A DNA stretch of 18,086 nucleotides from Wenyingzhuangia sp039768865. GTDB taxonomy: Bacteria > Bacteroidota > Bacteroidia > Flavobacteriales > Flavobacteriaceae. Location of the stretch: assembly GCF_039768865.1 (NCBI RefSeq), contig NZ_JBDMZQ010000061.1; one strand, written 5' to 3'. The notes beneath the pieces were generated by a model. That model was given only the letters and a program-made list of their open reading frames with translations, was not told the origin of the DNA and did not search any database. Made by a program: the position numbers and the translations under genes. Shown in pieces: positions 1 to 6,935 of the stretch. Position 1 is the first letter of the stretch; each line of letters begins with the position of its first letter.

Positions 1-119
1 AGTTCACCAGTGTAGCACTTGTATAGCGAAGCTGTTGTAGTAGTCACTGCAACCAATAAAGGTCTTTGTTGTTTGTCAATCAAAACATCTTCTGTAGCGA
101 TGCCTAGTAAATAGGCTTT
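1..119 (-). pseudogene. cas1: cas1 C-terminal remnant (partial, runs off window)
   Basis: Reading the minus strand from base 119 down to base 1 gives an open frame of 39 codons containing RPLLVAV and then TTASLYKCYTGE. This is the C-terminal signature of type II Cas1 integrases (xxPLxxAxxxTTASLxKCxxGExR). Cas1 is normally about 290-300 aa and follows cas9 as a complete gene. Here the C-terminal segment begins at, or within the last codons of, cas9, and the same frame is closed by a stop at 165-167. The N-terminal domain and nearly all of the catalytic domain, including the metal-binding residues, therefore cannot be encoded here. The frame stays open to base 1, and roughly five to ten more codons would be expected outside the window. 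I infer an internal deletion that removed the start of cas1. An assembly error is the main alternative. Confidence 0.8.
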
Positions 120-120
120 T

Positions 121-3100
121 TTAATACTCTCCAACTTGAACGATGTTTCCCAAGTGATTTGTTCTTACTTTAACAATACCTTTGATTCCAAGTAATCCCA
201 GCTGAGGTTTATAAGTTATATTTTTTAGCTCTTTTTTTAACTCAACGGTAGTTTCTAAATGATGTCTAAAAAAGTAATTTTTTGTAGATAATTTTTGAAC
301 CCTAAACAAATGTGGACTAATTTTGTAATGGTTTTTTTCATCTAGCAAATCATATTCATTCGGATCGAATTCTTCATTTGGAAAAACAAACATTTCATTT
401 TGTTTTAAAGTGAACAAAAACTCCCAGCCTATTTCTTTGTTGAAATTTTTGTTCACAACAGGTTCGTTTTGATTTACTCTAGCATTGGCTTCGAACATAG
501 AAACTATTTGTTCTTGTAGTTTGCCCTCTGGATCTCTGTATATGGCTACATGGTGATTGTTTCCTGTGCTGACAAAATCAACGGGCTGCGTGTTTTTGTT
601 TGCATCCAAAATAACCTTACCTCTATGGTCTTTTTTGGTGTGCAGCGCTTCTACCTGTGAGACTCCGCTCATGGTCACTTTTTTGATGGCGATCCCTTTG
701 GTTTCATTTAGCCAGATGGGCTCAGTTTCCAAATTGGATAAAGCAGCTTTTCTATCTCCATTGTGTTCCTCAATTCGTTTGTACAGCAGTTTTCTTATTT
801 TGGGATCTATAACTTTTTCAATTTTTAGGTCAGGGCCAATCCCTTTTCGGATGGTGTAGAGATCTTGAAAAGACTTTGTGGTCACCATTATCGGCATTTT
901 TGTTCCATCGTCTAGTACAATTGGATTTTTTCTCAATGTGTTTTTTCCTCCAAAAGCAAGCTTGGGATCATTTTGGTATTCTGCCATTCGTTTTAACACT
1001 GCGGCCCTGTATTTTGGTTGTGTTATTGTGTGAATTTTATCTAGGGTAAAGGAACTTCCTATTTTTTCTTTTTGTACAATTTCTTTTTTGGAATGTCCAT
1101 AAATGGTTTCCTTATGGAGCTTACCTCTTGGGGTAAGTTGTACCTTTTTTAAGGTTCCTTTTTTTATTTTGATGATGTTGATGTTATTGGTAACTACTTT
1201 GTTTTTTGATTTAAAGGAAATTAAAATCTTTTCCAAGTGTAGTTTTGCCTCTGTTCTAAAATTTGGCATAGGCAATACGTACAAACCGTTTGTTTTCAAT
1301 TTGGCTTCTTGTTTTTTGTTGATCATTATAGATTTAACACTTTGTTGATCGTTTTTAGCGTTTAATGTATTTATGTGCTGCGTGAGTGATTTTGACGTGA
1401 AAGCAATCACAAGAGCATCCATGGCATGGTGTCTATGGTCATTTCTTTTGCTCCAATCTATGATTTGTTCAACTGTATTACCGTTTTTTCGTTCTTCTAT
1501 AACAGTCATCCCTATTTTTCTGTATTTGGGAAGATTTAATTCCTTCATTACATTTAGCAAATCCCAATCGTTTCTGAGTTTGTCTGTAATTTTACCGTTT
1601 GTGGTATGTACTTCTCGGCAGATGTCAAAAAGAATTTCTTTTGCTTTTTTGGCAATATACTGTGTGTTCTTTAACTCTCTCTCTATAAAGTCATGGCTCA
1701 ACTGATCTAAAGAGGTCAATAGATTTAAATATTTGCTTTTGCTTACTTCATTTTTCCCTTTGCCATAGAAATCATGAACTCTTTGAATAAATCCTTCTAA
1801 GTTTTTGTGGTCTGTTTTGTCAATGTAATCGTAAGACGTCATCTTTGATTTTTTTAGATTGACCTCACTGTAAGCTAAAGTTTTGTTTGAAAAAGAGTCA
1901 TCATAAACAACAGCTTTGGGAATGATGTGTTCTATCTCAATGGCTTTGGTAAATAACATGTGTGGCTCAATATACTTGTCGGTGTATAAAGTTTTGTATC
2001 CCAAGGGTTTTAATTCTTTGTACAAACGGTATTTGACGATATCATTCTTACTTGGGTGTTTTATGTTAAATGGTGCTTTTGTCAGTGTTCTTTTTATTTC
2101 CTGATTTCTTTTTGTTGCCTTGAGAATATAAGAGATCATTTCTTTTCTATCTTTTGCTGACTTTTTGAGTTCTCTCGCCAATTCAATTCTAATTTCATCT
2201 GGTTTGCCGTAATGCTCTATAATTTGATTGACAACATTTACCATTTGATTTAAGATCTTTTCTACAACGGGGTTTCTCAAACTATTTTTAGGAAGCTGTT
2301 CCAGTTTGTCTTTTAAAATACGTTTTAAGTTTTCTTCTTTTGTGAGACTAGAGGTGTGTTTATAGCCAGCAAGTTTTACAGCCTCTGAATATTCTAATCC
2401 TTTTTGTAAATGTGGGATTATTTTTTTGATGGCTTTACAACTTAGATTCCCATAATCTGGTTGTAAAATGACATTGGCAAACAGAAAGGTGTAGGCTACA
2501 GGAACACCAAACTTTAGATGTAATTTCTTTTTGAGACCAACAGAATTTTTACCATAAATAGCTTCATCTTCTTTATTTGTTTTCAAATCATCTTCAGCGG
2601 AATATAGCAAATGCCAAAATTGATAGCTTGTTTGTTTTTCAGGATGTTCACTGTTGATGTTAAAATTTATGATATTGGGGTCAATTCCTGTTTTTGTTAA
2701 AAGAATCAGCAATTCTTCTTTTATTTCAGTTGCACTCTTTTTGTCCCAGTCCACGCCATGTCCTTCATCTTTGGCTATTTGTTGCAATACTTTGTAGAGG
2801 GCATGATTTGTTTTGTTTCCCTCAACTTCTTTAAAGTTACATTTCCAGTCCTTAGATTTCATTCCTAAAATTTTTAACACACTACTTATTTTGAGGGTTC
2901 CTCGGAGGTTCAATTCTTCAAATAAATTTGTTCTTTGGATTGCTGTTAAAGTGCCTTTGGATACATCTAGATCTAAATGATTTTTTTTCTCGTTTTTAGG
3001 CGTAAATACAAGGTTGTTTATGTTTTGCCAAATTTTGTATTCTTGAAATATAGGGGACGATTTTGGAATCACTCTAGGGCCCACAACTTTCATTTTGATC

Positions 3101-4269
3101 TTGTTTTTTTTAACCATTTCAATGGTCTTTTTTTCATACTCACAAATGTTAATCAAGCCCTTTTTTGATTTTAATCTTCGTTGATAAAAAATAACAATAT
3201 CTCTAATTTCTTTTTTTAACGTAGCGGTTAGTTTGGGATTATACTTTGCTTGTGTTTCCCATATTTTTTCAAATTCATCTAAGTAATCTTGCCTGTAAAA
3301 AACTTGATTTTTTATACTTGTGTGTTTGTTTGTTGTCAATTGTTTGTAAAGGTATTGACCAACGGTCATTTTGTGGAAGTATAGTTTTTTACTTCTATCT
3401 CCTATTGCCCCCAAATATCCATTAGATTTATTTATATCTTGGTTGATTTCTTGAAGGACAATTGCCAGTGTTTCTAAGTCAATTTGAGTCGTTAAAGCTT
3501 CAGATCTCCATTTGTATTTGTCTAGTGTCTTTTCTTCTGCGCTTCCTTTGTGACTTATGCCTTTGAGGTCAAATGGTCCTTTGCATATGGCCCAGATCTG
3601 ATTTTTGTTTTCTAATCTATTAAAGAGTGTCTCTGTTAATAGAGCTGGGTAAAATTGTTTTTGGAAATCCCAAATTTGTAGGAATTCATTTTTCAAATCA
3701 GATTCATAGAAGTCAGGGATATACTTTTTGTGGTTTAGCAATAACTGGTAGGTGTATTGCCCTGGGGTATAATTGTTCTCATACAATTCTTTTGCTACCG
3801 ACATTCCATCAATCATTTTACCTTCTTCTTCGCTTTTTGCTTTTCTACAACATTTGTATCCTCTCTTTTTATTGATTGAAAGTAAGATTCTTGCAAACTC
3901 CTCTTCTCCAATTTTTTCTTTGGGGGCTTTGTTTCTTAATGATAAGGTTTCGAATGTCGAATTTTTTCCTTCTTCAGTTAGCACAGAGTTTTCATCGATG
4001 ATATTGTTTTGTGTCAGTACGTCGATCAAATTTTTTCTTCTCAATTTGTAACGTTGTAGATTTCTTCGGATTCCTCTTTTTTGGGTCCTATCCGCATTTA
4101 TTGTGGTAGGTTTTCCTTTTTCAAAGTCTTTGACTTCTTCTGTGCTTAAAGGATTAACCCTAACCCCTAATTTGATAATTTTAGAAGTTTCATTTTCTTT
4201 TTCAGCTTCTTGTACCAATGCCCAACCAATTGAGGTGGTTCCTAAATCCAGTCCGAGTATTTTTTTCAT
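121..4269 (-). CDS. cas9: CRISPR-associated endonuclease Cas9, type II-C
   Basis: RNA-guided double-strand DNA nuclease of type II CRISPR-Cas. The 1382-residue length fits the large Bacteroidota II-C Cas9 proteins. RuvC-I is at the N-terminus (LGLDLGTTSIGWAL, catalytic D8), followed by an arginine-rich bridge helix at about 61-80 (RTQKRGIRRN, YKLRRKN). RuvC-II is at about 691-701 (DEIRIELAREL, E696). The HNH nuclease centres on EIEHIIPKA (H781) with a candidate second residue N804. RuvC-III is HRHHAMDAL (H948, D951). The C-terminal part (about 1000-1382) would carry the wedge and PAM-interacting domains. All expected catalytic residues are present, so both strands of a target should be cut. 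The ATG at 4267-4269 is the only sensible start because the RuvC-I motif begins at residue 4. The gene is divergent from the tracrRNA and is followed by a cas1 remnant. The last six or so residues may be read out of frame from former cas1 sequence. Confidence 0.97.
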   Translation of the reverse strand: MKKILGLDLGTTSIGWALVQEAEKENETSKIIKLGVRVNPLSTEEVKDFEKGKPTTINADRTQKRGIRRNLQRYKLRRKNLIDVLTQNNIIDENSVLTEEGKNSTFETLSLRNKAPKEKIGEEEFARILLSINKKRGYKCCRKAKSEEEGKMIDGMSVAKELYENNYTPGQYTYQLLLNHKKYIPDFYESDLKNEFLQIWDFQKQFYPALLTETLFNRLENKNQIWAICKGPFDLKGISHKGSAEEKTLDKYKWRSEALTTQIDLETLAIVLQEINQDINKSNGYLGAIGDRSKKLYFHKMTVGQYLYKQLTTNKHTSIKNQVFYRQDYLDEFEKIWETQAKYNPKLTATLKKEIRDIVIFYQRRLKSKKGLINICEYEKKTIEMVKKNKIKMKVVGPRVIPKSSPIFQEYKIWQNINNLVFTPKNEKKNHLDLDVSKGTLTAIQRTNLFEELNLRGTLKISSVLKILGMKSKDWKCNFKEVEGNKTNHALYKVLQQIAKDEGHGVDWDKKSATEIKEELLILLTKTGIDPNIINFNINSEHPEKQTSYQFWHLLYSAEDDLKTNKEDEAIYGKNSVGLKKKLHLKFGVPVAYTFLFANVILQPDYGNLSCKAIKKIIPHLQKGLEYSEAVKLAGYKHTSSLTKEENLKRILKDKLEQLPKNSLRNPVVEKILNQMVNVVNQIIEHYGKPDEIRIELARELKKSAKDRKEMISYILKATKRNQEIKRTLTKAPFNIKHPSKNDIVKYRLYKELKPLGYKTLYTDKYIEPHMLFTKAIEIEHIIPKAVVYDDSFSNKTLAYSEVNLKKSKMTSYDYIDKTDHKNLEGFIQRVHDFYGKGKNEVSKSKYLNLLTSLDQLSHDFIERELKNTQYIAKKAKEILFDICREVHTTNGKITDKLRNDWDLLNVMKELNLPKYRKIGMTVIEERKNGNTVEQIIDWSKRNDHRHHAMDALVIAFTSKSLTQHINTLNAKNDQQSVKSIMINKKQEAKLKTNGLYVLPMPNFRTEAKLHLEKILISFKSKNKVVTNNINIIKIKKGTLKKVQLTPRGKLHKETIYGHSKKEIVQKEKIGSSFTLDKIHTITQPKYRAAVLKRMAEYQNDPKLAFGGKNTLRKNPIVLDDGTKMPIMVTTKSFQDLYTIRKGIGPDLKIEKVIDPKIRKLLYKRIEEHNGDRKAALSNLETEPIWLNETKGIAIKKVTMSGVSQVEALHTKKDHRGKVILDANKNTQPVDFVSTGNNHHVAIYRDPEGKLQEQIVSMFEANARVNQNEPVVNKNFNKEIGWEFLFTLKQNEMFVFPNEEFDPNEYDLLDEKNHYKISPHLFRVQKLSTKNYFFRHHLETTVELKKELKNITYKPQLGLLGIKGIVKVRTNHLGNIVQVGEY

Positions 4270-4344
4270 CTTACTATATATTGTTAAGCGTTACTTTGAG
4301 TAACTATGATTCGTTTTATTTAATTAAATTTTAATATATGCATT

Positions 4345-4374
4345 AAAAAGTATTAAATATAATCATTTTATCAA
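4345..4374 (-). promoter_or_regulatory. Candidate cas9 promoter
   Basis: On the minus strand there is a TTG (4374-4372), a 19-base spacer and TACTTTTT (4352-4345). This matches seven of eight positions of the Bacteroidota -7 element TAnnTTTG at the standard spacing. It would give a leader of about 70 nt before the cas9 ATG. The surrounding region is very AT-rich, so a chance match is possible. Confidence 0.4.
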
Positions 4375-4394
4375 TATATGTAGATTTATTTTAT

Positions 4395-4486
4395 TATATT
4401 CGTAAAACAATTTGAAACAATTCACAATAAGGATCATTCCGTTGTGAAAACATTTAAAACGGCAACTGAGGTTGTCGTTTTTTTTA
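4395..4486 (+). ncRNA. tracrRNA of the type II-C system
   Basis: The trans-activating RNA pairs with the crRNA repeat and loads it onto Cas9. Plus-strand bases from about 4402 to 4428 form an anti-repeat ending AATTCACAAT, complementary to repeats that begin (G)TTGTGAATT, the usual start of flavobacterial II-C repeats. It is followed by the conserved AAGG with a small nexus hairpin GGA-TCAT-TCC (4431-4440), and then GTTGTGAAAACATTTAAAA. The 3' end is a hairpin of 4456-4466 with 4471-4481 (11 bp, one G-U pair, loop TGAG) running into eight T residues (4478-4485). The order anti-repeat, AAGG nexus, terminator is what known II-C tracrRNAs show. The 5' end is uncertain: a weak -7-like TAGATTTA lies at 4381-4388 and TATATTCG at 4395-4402, neither with a clear TTG. 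The RNA is transcribed away from cas9. Confidence 0.85.
4456..4485 (+). terminator. Intrinsic terminator of the tracrRNA
   Basis: An 11-bp stem (4456-4466 with 4471-4481, including one G-U pair) has the four-base loop TGAG and runs into a tract of eight T. It is the 3' hairpin of the tracrRNA. Confidence 0.85.
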
Positions 4487-4520
4487 TAGTGATGATAAAA
4501 GAGTGCTTGCGCTATAAATT

Positions 4521-4558
4521 AAAAAGAGTTTGATGCTATAAGGCATCAAACTCTTTTT
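4521..4558 (-). terminator. Bidirectional terminator after the MsrA/DUF1059-like operon
   Basis: A perfect 16-bp inverted repeat (4521-4536 with 4543-4558) has a six-base loop. T runs follow on both strands: five on the minus strand and nine on the plus strand (4554-4562). The inner arm overlaps the last codons and stop of the DUF1059-like gene. On the minus strand it ends the msrA transcript. On the plus strand it would back up the tracrRNA terminator. Confidence 0.85.
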
Positions 4559-4763
4559 TTTTGTTTTCAAACCATTGTTTTAAGGCTTGTGGAGTTTTCA
4601 TGAGTTCCTGCATTTTTTGCATGGCCTCTAGATGTGGTTTGTCATTTTTTTTAAACATCTCCATTCCATGCTTTTTACTCATTGCTGCAAGTTCTTCAAA
4701 AGTCTCGGCTTTGAATTCTTGTTGACAGGCTCCTCCTAGTTGTTGACATGTCATTGTTTTCAT
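4536..4763 (-). CDS. Small DUF1059-like protein
   Basis: A 75-residue soluble protein with an N-terminal Cys pair in MTCQQLGGACQQEF (C6, C13) and a charged helical remainder rich in Met and Lys, ending in FENKKKEFDAL. The Cys-containing start and overall layout resemble the DUF1059 family of small predicted metal-binding proteins, whose function is not known. There is no signal peptide or membrane segment. The ATG at 4761-4763 lies 24 bases after the msrA stop, so the two are probably co-transcribed. The shared terminator hairpin overlaps its stop codon. The redox neighbours (MsrA, peroxiredoxin, thioredoxin) suggest a thiol or metal-related role, which is inference only. Confidence 0.75.
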   Translation of the reverse strand: MKTMTCQQLGGACQQEFKAETFEELAAMSKKHGMEMFKKNDKPHLEAMQKMQELMKTPQALKQWFENKKKEFDAL

Positions 4764-4787
4764 TGCTATGCTATTTAAATGATTTAA

Positions 4788-5372
4788 TTAGTTTTTAAAA
4801 TATTTAGCTTTAAACCTATTCAAGCGTGGAATTGACACCTGCTGTACATAGGGGTTTTCGGGATGATTTTTTTCGTAATTCTGGTGATAGTCCTCAGCTG
4901 GATAAAAATGATCAAGTGCTCTTATTTCAGTGATGGCTTTTCCGTCCAAAGTTTGATTGATCTGGTTAAACTTCAACGTTGCAATCTCTTTTTCTCTAGT
5001 GTTGTTGTAAAAAATAATAGAGCGGTAGTTTTTTCCAAAATCAGGATGTTGACCATAGGTAGTTGGGTTCTGAGATAGATAATAAATATCAATCAATTCT
5101 GAAAACGAAATTTTATGAGCATCATAGTAGATGGCAACGGTCTCTGCATGTCCTGTATCTTTGATGGTGTTATAAGTTGGGTTTTTAACGTCACTTCCTG
5201 CATACCCTGATATGGCTTCTGTTACGCCAGGTACGCTCTCATAGATAGCTTCTACACACCAAAAGCAGCCACTTGCTACATATGCAATTTTTAAATTTGG
5301 AGCTGTTGGACCATTTTTATTTTGAGCGTATAAGCTCATGTTTAGTGCTAAGATAAAAAGAATGATTCTCAT
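4788..5372 (-). CDS. msrA: Peptide-methionine (S)-S-oxide reductase MsrA, exported
   Basis: Reduces the S epimer of methionine sulfoxide in oxidised proteins. The family signature GCFWCVEAIYESVPGV lies at about 35-50, with C36 the catalytic cysteine, then GYAG (expected GYAGG), GHAE and the C-terminal DYHQNY stretch. At 194 aa the length is normal once an N-terminal signal peptide is allowed for (hydrophobic to about residue 14, cleavage near YAQ at 15-17). The enzyme should therefore act in the periplasm or on the cell surface. The only two cysteines are C36 and C39, and there is no C-terminal resolving cysteine, so recycling must use C39 or an outside reductant. The gene is divergent from the peroxiredoxin and followed by the DUF1059-like gene. 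A weak -7-like TTTATTTG lies at 5418-5425 on the minus strand. Confidence 0.95.
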   Translation of the reverse strand: MRIILFILALNMSLYAQNKNGPTAPNLKIAYVASGCFWCVEAIYESVPGVTEAISGYAGSDVKNPTYNTIKDTGHAETVAIYYDAHKISFSELIDIYYLSQNPTTYGQHPDFGKNYRSIIFYNNTREKEIATLKFNQINQTLDGKAITEIRALDHFYPAEDYHQNYEKNHPENPYVQQVSIPRLNRFKAKYFKN

Positions 5373-5512
5373 GATGGTAATGTTTTGGTGTTGGTCGTTA
5401 GTAAAAGTAAAGGTTTACAAATAAAGATATATTTTTTATTCTAAAAATTGAGGGTTGAAAGTTAAACATAGATAAAAACAATACTACAATAAGAACAATA
5501 GATAGAAATTGA

Positions 5513-5543
5513 TTTGTTTAATGGAACAATGGATGTAAATTTG
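5513..5543 (+). promoter_or_regulatory. Promoter of the peroxiredoxin gene
   Basis: TTTG (5513-5516), a 19-base spacer and TAAATTTG (5536-5543) match the Bacteroidota sigma-A consensus TTTG-N19-TAnnTTTG exactly. The start of transcription should be near 5550, giving a leader of about 25 nt before the ATG at 5576. Confidence 0.8.
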
Positions 5544-5575
5544 TAGTAGAAAATTAATCATAAATAAAAATAATT

Positions 5576-6217
5576 ATGGCCACAGCAGTAGGAAAAAAAT
5601 TTCCAAATTTAGCAGTTGATGCAATGAACGAATTAGGAGATACTTTTAAAGTAAATGTTTTAGAAGAAGCTCAGAAAAACAAGAAAAAAGTGTTGTTATT
5701 TTGGTACCCAAAAGACTTTACTTTTGTTTGTCCAACAGAATTACATGCATTTCAAGAAGCTTTAGGAGAGTTTGAAAAAAGAAATACGGTAGTTATAGGA
5801 GCATCTTGTGATACACCAGAGGTACACTTTGCTTGGTTAAGTACAGCCAAAGATAATGGAGGTATAGAAGGTATTACTTATCCTTTATTGGCAGATTCTA
5901 ATCGTAATTTATCTGAAGTTTTAGGGATTTTAGACATTGCAAGCGAAACTTTTAACGAGGAAACAGAGACTTACATCAAAGAAGGAGACAACGTTACCTA
6001 CCGTGCAACGTACTTAATAGATGAGGAAGGAACAGTATTCCACGAAGGAGTTAACCACATGCCTGTAGGACGTAACGTAAATGAGTTTTTAAGATTGATA
6101 GATGCTTATGCTCATGTACAGTCTCATGGTGAGGTTTGTCCTGCAAATTGGGAAGAAGGAAAAGAGGCTATGTCTCCAGACGCAAAAGGGACAGCAGCTT
6201 ACTTAGCTAAAAACTAG
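5576..6217 (+). CDS. Typical 2-Cys peroxiredoxin (AhpC/Prx1 type)
   Basis: Thiol peroxidase that reduces hydrogen peroxide, organic peroxides and possibly peroxynitrite in the cytoplasm. The peroxidatic cysteine C52 lies in DFTFVCPTELHAF, the Prx active-site motif PxxxTxxC. The resolving cysteine C188 lies in HGEVCPANWEEGKEAM near the C-terminus, which marks the AhpC/Prx1 subfamily. Length is 213 aa and there is no signal peptide. The reductase partner is not AhpF, which is absent from the window. The thioredoxin-like gene 127 bases downstream is a candidate electron donor. A consensus promoter and a strong terminator flank the gene, suggesting high and mostly monocistronic expression. Confidence 0.95.
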   Translation: MATAVGKKFPNLAVDAMNELGDTFKVNVLEEAQKNKKKVLLFWYPKDFTFVCPTELHAFQEALGEFEKRNTVVIGASCDTPEVHFAWLSTAKDNGGIEGITYPLLADSNRNLSEVLGILDIASETFNEETETYIKEGDNVTYRATYLIDEEGTVFHEGVNHMPVGRNVNEFLRLIDAYAHVQSHGEVCPANWEEGKEAMSPDAKGTAAYLAKN

Positions 6218-6260
6218 ATTGCTCAAAAAGCAAAAAAGTTTATCATTTAAACAAAAACAG

Positions 6261-6302
6261 ACCGGATGCTTAAAGTTGATGAAATCAATCATCCGGTTTT
6301 TT
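6261..6302 (+). terminator. Intrinsic terminator after peroxiredoxin
   Basis: ACCGGATG (6261-6268) pairs with CATCCGGT (6290-6297). An inner helper stem is formed by TTGAT (6276-6280) with ATCAA (6284-6288). The stem runs into a T tract (6297-6302). It lies 44 bases after the stop codon and separates the peroxiredoxin from the thioredoxin-like gene. Confidence 0.85.
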
Positions 6303-6344
6303 AGGTTCCAGTTTTCATTATTTTAATTAAACAACATATTGATC

Positions 6345-6656
6345 ATGAGAGAGTTAACTACTGATACGCTTCAAGAAGAAGTAAACAACAATGCATTGCT
6401 TTTTGTACAATATTCTGCCGGTTGGTGTGGAAATTGTAGAATCATGAAACCTAAATTCAAAAAGTTTTCGAGAGAAGTAGAAGGAGCAGAATTTTTAGTT
6501 GTAGATGCTGAAAAAAATCCTGCATCAAGACAATTGGCTGATGTTAGTAACTTGCCAACATTTGCGGTATTTAAAAATGGTTCATTATTGAATCAAGTGC
6601 AAACAAATAAAACAGATGTTTTAAAATCATTTATAGATGAAGCTACCGATAATTAA
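6345..6656 (+). CDS. Thioredoxin-family protein (WCGNC active site)
   Basis: A 103-residue cytoplasmic thioredoxin fold protein. The redox site is W27-C28-G29-N30-C31, where classical thioredoxin has WCGPC. The Pro-to-Asn change at the third position of the site should shift redox potential and partner choice. The cis-proline loop is visible in SNLPTFAVFKNG. I place the start at the ATG at 6345-6347; an in-frame TTG at 6339 would add only two residues and is less likely. The stop overlaps the next gene by 20 bases. Its position right after a two-cysteine peroxiredoxin suggests it reduces that enzyme, which is inference. No clear promoter is visible between the upstream terminator and the ATG. 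Confidence 0.88.
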   Translation: MRELTTDTLQEEVNNNALLFVQYSAGWCGNCRIMKPKFKKFSREVEGAEFLVVDAEKNPASRQLADVSNLPTFAVFKNGSLLNQVQTNKTDVLKSFIDEATDN

Positions 6657-6894
6657 ACACATGACTCAGTTTATTGCTGAGAATGACGTAGATTACGTCC
6701 ATGAAACACTAGAAACTTTAGAGGCCCTTACAGAGGTTAGTTCTTTGAAAGATGAAGAATTAGACGTGATCGGAGAAATAATATCCAATCTATATGGTGC
6801 TATTGAGGTTGATAAAGATATTAAGAATGGGGTTCCTCAGAAAGAAGCGTTAAATAATTTTATGAAACGTGTTTTGGGGTCTATAGATCAATAA
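6637..6894 (+). CDS. Small conserved flavobacterial protein (DUF6952-like)
   Basis: An 85-residue acidic, mostly helical protein starting MKLPIIKHM and containing SSLKDEELDVIGEIISNLYGA and a C-terminal FMKRVLGSIDQ. I recall a small flavobacterial family of this form, named DUF6952, next to thioredoxin-like genes; its function is unknown. I prefer the ATG at 6637, which overlaps the thioredoxin gene by 20 bases, because family members share the MKLPxIKH start. The ATG at 6661 (77 aa) is the alternative. There is no cysteine, signal peptide or membrane segment. Tight overlap implies translational coupling with the thioredoxin-like gene. Confidence 0.75.
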   Translation: MKLPIIKHMTQFIAENDVDYVHETLETLEALTEVSSLKDEELDVIGEIISNLYGAIEVDKDIKNGVPQKEALNNFMKRVLGSIDQ

Positions 6895-6935
6895 CCAATA
6901 TTGTTTTTTGCCCTGTAGAAGCATTATGATATTCT

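Noticed and set aside
557..4051. Plus-strand open frames of 60-110 codons lying inside cas9
   Set aside because: They are antisense to a gene with clear domain motifs, are hydrophobic by composition and have no promoter or family features. They are shadows of the coding strand.
1..4535. CRISPR array beside cas9
   Set aside because: No direct repeats with regular spacing were seen in the gap upstream of cas9 or in bases 1-120. Only one repeat-like segment exists, and it is the anti-repeat of the tracrRNA. Any array must lie before base 1.
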